Below, piece by piece: positions 12,827-14,554 of a stretch of 14,554 nucleotides of DNA. The DNA is from JAUXLW01 sp964195005 (lineage in GTDB: Bacteria > Actinomycetota > Acidimicrobiia > Spongiisociales > SHLN01). How positions within the stretch are numbered: the first letter of the stretch is position 1; the number at the start of each line of letters is the position of its first letter. The notes under the pieces are model-generated. The model made no database searches. It had not been told where the DNA came from and saw nothing but the letters and a program-made list of their open reading frames with translations. The position numbers were made by a program, and so were the translations under genes. The stretch is from NCBI GenBank assembly GCA_964195005.1, contig CAXMOO010000017.1, positions 1-14,554 on the forward strand, written 5' to 3'.

Positions 12827-13438
12827 ATGCTCCCGCTCCCAGACCGTGCCGAGTTGAGACGCCGCTTCCCTCGACTACTCGTCGGCCTGGTCTTCTTCGG
12901 CTGGGGCATCGCCCTCATGGTCACCGCCAACCTTGGCCTCTCGCCCTGGGCAGTCTTCCATCAGGGGATCGAGAACAAGACCGGCATTCCGATTGGCACG
13001 GTTGGAATCATCACCGGACTGATCGTCCTCTCTCTCTGGATTCCCCTCAAAGAGCGATTCGGGATTGGCACGGTGACCAACGTGATTGTGGTGGGGTTAG
13101 TCGTGGACCTCACCATTTGGGCGCTTCCCGAGTTCACCAATCTCGAGCTCCGCTGGACTGCGCTCCTGACCGGCATATTCCTGGTCGGCCTGGGGACCGG
13201 GCTATATATCGGAGTCGGCCTGGGCCCCGGTCCCCGCGACGGCTTGATGACAGGCCTGGCTGCCCGCGGATATCCACTGGGAGTTGTACGTGTAGGTATC
13301 GAGTTGACGGTTCTGGTGGTGGGCTTCGTCCTGGGAGGAACCATCGGGGTGGGAACCGTGCTCTTTTCGTTTGGAATCGGCGGCTTAGTCCACGTCCTTC
13401 TTCCCCGCCTGCGGATGGACCCGGTGGCGGCCCGTTAG
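12827..13438 (+). CDS. YczE/YyaS/YitT-type membrane protein
   Basis: A 203-aa membrane protein with five or six helices. RLLVGLVFFGWGIALMVTAN and LGLSPWAVFHQGI (about 17-48) are the family signature, in which a Gly-rich first helix is followed by L-G-x-x-PWxVxxxG. GLGTGLYIGVGLGPGPRDGL (about 122-141) is the second conserved, Gly-rich segment, internal to the family's duplicated fold. Members are poorly characterised; Bacillus YczE has been linked to secondary-metabolite production, which need not apply here. The start follows a leaderless-type -10 box. It is followed 37 nt later by the phosphatase-fold gene on the same strand. Confidence 0.85.
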   Translation: MLPLPDRAELRRRFPRLLVGLVFFGWGIALMVTANLGLSPWAVFHQGIENKTGIPIGTVGIITGLIVLSLWIPLKERFGIGTVTNVIVVGLVVDLTIWALPEFTNLELRWTALLTGIFLVGLGTGLYIGVGLGPGPRDGLMTGLAARGYPLGVVRVGIELTVLVVGFVLGGTIGVGTVLFSFGIGGLVHVLLPRLRMDPVAAR

Positions 13439-13475
13439 GCCTCAAGCTCGCCGCCTCCGGGCCGATGCCTAAACC

Positions 13476-14156
13476 ATGGAGCGAATTCGGGTGCTTACGG
13501 CCAATCTATGGTCGACCAGGGTTGATGCTGAGAGCTTCGCCGAATCCCTGCGTTACCTCAACCCTGACGTGGTATGCATCCAGGAGCTGGCTCCCTCAGC
13601 AGCTTCAGTTCTCGAAGAGATGTATCGCCATGGAGAGCTCACCCCCACCAATGACTTTCGGGGTATGGGGATCGCCCTCCGCAACCCGGCCAAGCTCAGC
13701 ACGCTGGAAATGCCGCATAACGACGGCCAGGTGGCCGTGCTCGAGCCGGACGATTGGCCGACGCTGAACGAGGCCCTCGAGATCGTCAACCTGCATTTCG
13801 CCGCCCCGGGCCCGAGGCACATTCCCTCCCAGCTAGCAGCTCGCCGCCGCCAATTGGCAGTCTTTGAAGAGTATCTGGGACAGACTCCACCCCGTCCCCG
13901 GCTGGTGGTCGGCGACATGAACGCGACCCCTGCCTGGCCCCTTTACCGGCGACTAACGCGGCAATTCGATGACGCCCACCGGCTCGTCGCCAGACGGCAT
14001 CACCGGGCGCCCCGCCGGACCTGGGGCCCAACGCACCGCTGGCCGCGACTGCTCAGGATCGATCACGTTTTCACTCACGCCGTCGAAGTGTCCGATCTAT
14101 GGGTGGTCCCGATAGCGGAATCAGATCACTCCGGAGTGGTTTTCGACCTGGCCTGA
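13476..14156 (+). CDS. Endonuclease/exonuclease/phosphatase-fold hydrolase
   Basis: A 226-aa metal-dependent phosphoesterase of the DNase I/exonuclease III/sphingomyelinase fold. Conserved points in order are VLTANLW (Asn10), VVCIQEL (Glu37, metal ligand), VNLHF (His107), VVGDMNATP (Asp147, Asn149), RIDHVF (Asp196, His197) and ESDHSGV (Asp217, His218, catalytic pair). All key residues are present, so it should be active. The substrate, whether nucleic acid, phospholipid or small phosphate ester, cannot be told. There is no signal peptide, although many relatives are secreted. No SD precedes the ATG and it follows the YczE-like gene by 37 nt, so co-transcription is plausible. Confidence 0.9.
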   Translation: MERIRVLTANLWSTRVDAESFAESLRYLNPDVVCIQELAPSAASVLEEMYRHGELTPTNDFRGMGIALRNPAKLSTLEMPHNDGQVAVLEPDDWPTLNEALEIVNLHFAAPGPRHIPSQLAARRRQLAVFEEYLGQTPPRPRLVVGDMNATPAWPLYRRLTRQFDDAHRLVARRHHRAPRRTWGPTHRWPRLLRIDHVFTHAVEVSDLWVVPIAESDHSGVVFDLA

Positions 14157-14223
14157 GTCTGATCGTCCGTCGCAAAGGCGTCAGAGATAGGCTGCGCTAT
14201 TTCGACGACAAGCCACTAGTGCC

Positions 14224-14554
14224 CTAGGTGTGCTCTGGCTCGATGGAGCCCAGACGGCCCGCCTGGTAATCCTCGAAAGCAGTGATGATCTCCTCCCGCG
14301 TGTTCATGACGAAAGGCCCGTATCGAACGACCGGCTCGTTCAGCTGCTGAGCCGACCCGAACAGGAAATCAACCCCGCTCTCGCCACCTTCGAGGGGCAC
14401 CGATCCTCCTCCCTCGCCAAACACCGCCATCCCCCACGTATCCACCGCGCCGCCGTTTGAGTACACGCCCCAGTTAGCCGGGAGTTCGTAAGTCTCGTCG
14501 ACGAGGGAGAAGCGCTTGTCACGCAGGGCCAGGAACTCGTCTTTCAGACTGAAC
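14224..14554 (-). CDS. Pirin family protein, C-terminal part (runs off the window)
   Basis: About 109 residues are visible, open to the window edge; the N-terminal cupin domain is missing. The tail LNEPVVRYGPFVMNTREEII and the following AFEDYQAGRLG are the pirin C-terminal signature (E-P-x-x-x-Y-G-P-F-V-M-N-T). Pirins are bicupin, metal-binding proteins; some have quercetin dioxygenase activity and others act as redox-related regulators. The His/Glu metal site lies in the missing half, so activity cannot be judged. The frame is open upstream of the internal GTG at 14466, which is therefore not the real start. It converges with the phosphatase-fold gene across a 67-nt gap. Confidence 0.88.
   Translation of the reverse strand, partial: FSLKDEFLALRDKRFSLVDETYELPANWGVYSNGGAVDTWGMAVFGEGGGSVPLEGGESGVDFLFGSAQQLNEPVVRYGPFVMNTREEIITAFEDYQAGRLGSIEPEHT

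Noticed and set aside
14214..14221. Palindrome CACTAGTG in the convergent gap before the pirin-like gene.
   Set aside because: Eight bases of symmetry are expected by chance, and the position between two gene ends does not suggest an operator.

Overview
The window looks like a stretch of chromosome from a high-GC Gram-positive bacterium, most likely an actinomycete. An uncultured Acidimicrobiia-type lineage is my guess, not something the sequence proves. The clues are the GC-rich coding sequence, frequent GTG starts, a luciferase-like oxidoreductase of the F420-dependent type, TadE/TadG-like genes, and several genes whose start codon lies only 6-8 nt after a TANNNT -10 box, which suggests leaderless mRNAs. 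No rRNA, tRNA, transposase, integrase or CRISPR array is visible. Genes are dense and most have recognisable families.

Layout. 88-932 (minus): a CoA-binding protein followed by a VOC/glyoxalase-fold protein. 1102-3193 (plus): a tightly coupled trio of TadE-, TadE- and TadG-like surface or pilus proteins. 3257-4189 (plus): a nucleoside hydrolase, convergent with a DJ-1/PfpI protein (4206-4799, minus). The DJ-1 gene is divergent from a long SufS-like class-V aminotransferase (4854-6545, plus). 6555-8933 (minus): an RpoD-like sigma factor followed by a HAD-family 5'-nucleotidase. 9069-10324 (minus): a small Cys-containing unknown protein translationally coupled to a luciferase-like monooxygenase. 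10325-10791: a long divergent intergenic region full of repeats and palindromes. 10792-12371 (plus): two paralogous multi-pass membrane proteins of unknown function, closed by a very strong terminator. 12429-12779 (minus): a small lipoprotein, divergent from a YczE-like membrane protein (12827-13438, plus). 13476-14156 (plus): an endonuclease/exonuclease/phosphatase-fold hydrolase. 14224 to the edge (minus): the C-terminal part of a pirin-like protein.

How the genes fit together. There is no single pathway. The parts that read as functional units are the Tad-like trio, the coupled unknown/monooxygenase pair, and the two-gene membrane operon. The least explained part is 10394-12420. There a structured repeat region, a 12-bp palindrome, a hairpin over the leader, a strong ribosome binding site and a strong terminator surround two homologous membrane proteins that share an unusual motif (AGGGEVQE followed by V-x-TLKMP). 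The clearest regulatory site is a perfect TGTGA-N6-TCACA palindrome directly downstream of the -10 box of the sigma-factor gene. It suggests control by a CRP/GlxR-type regulator.
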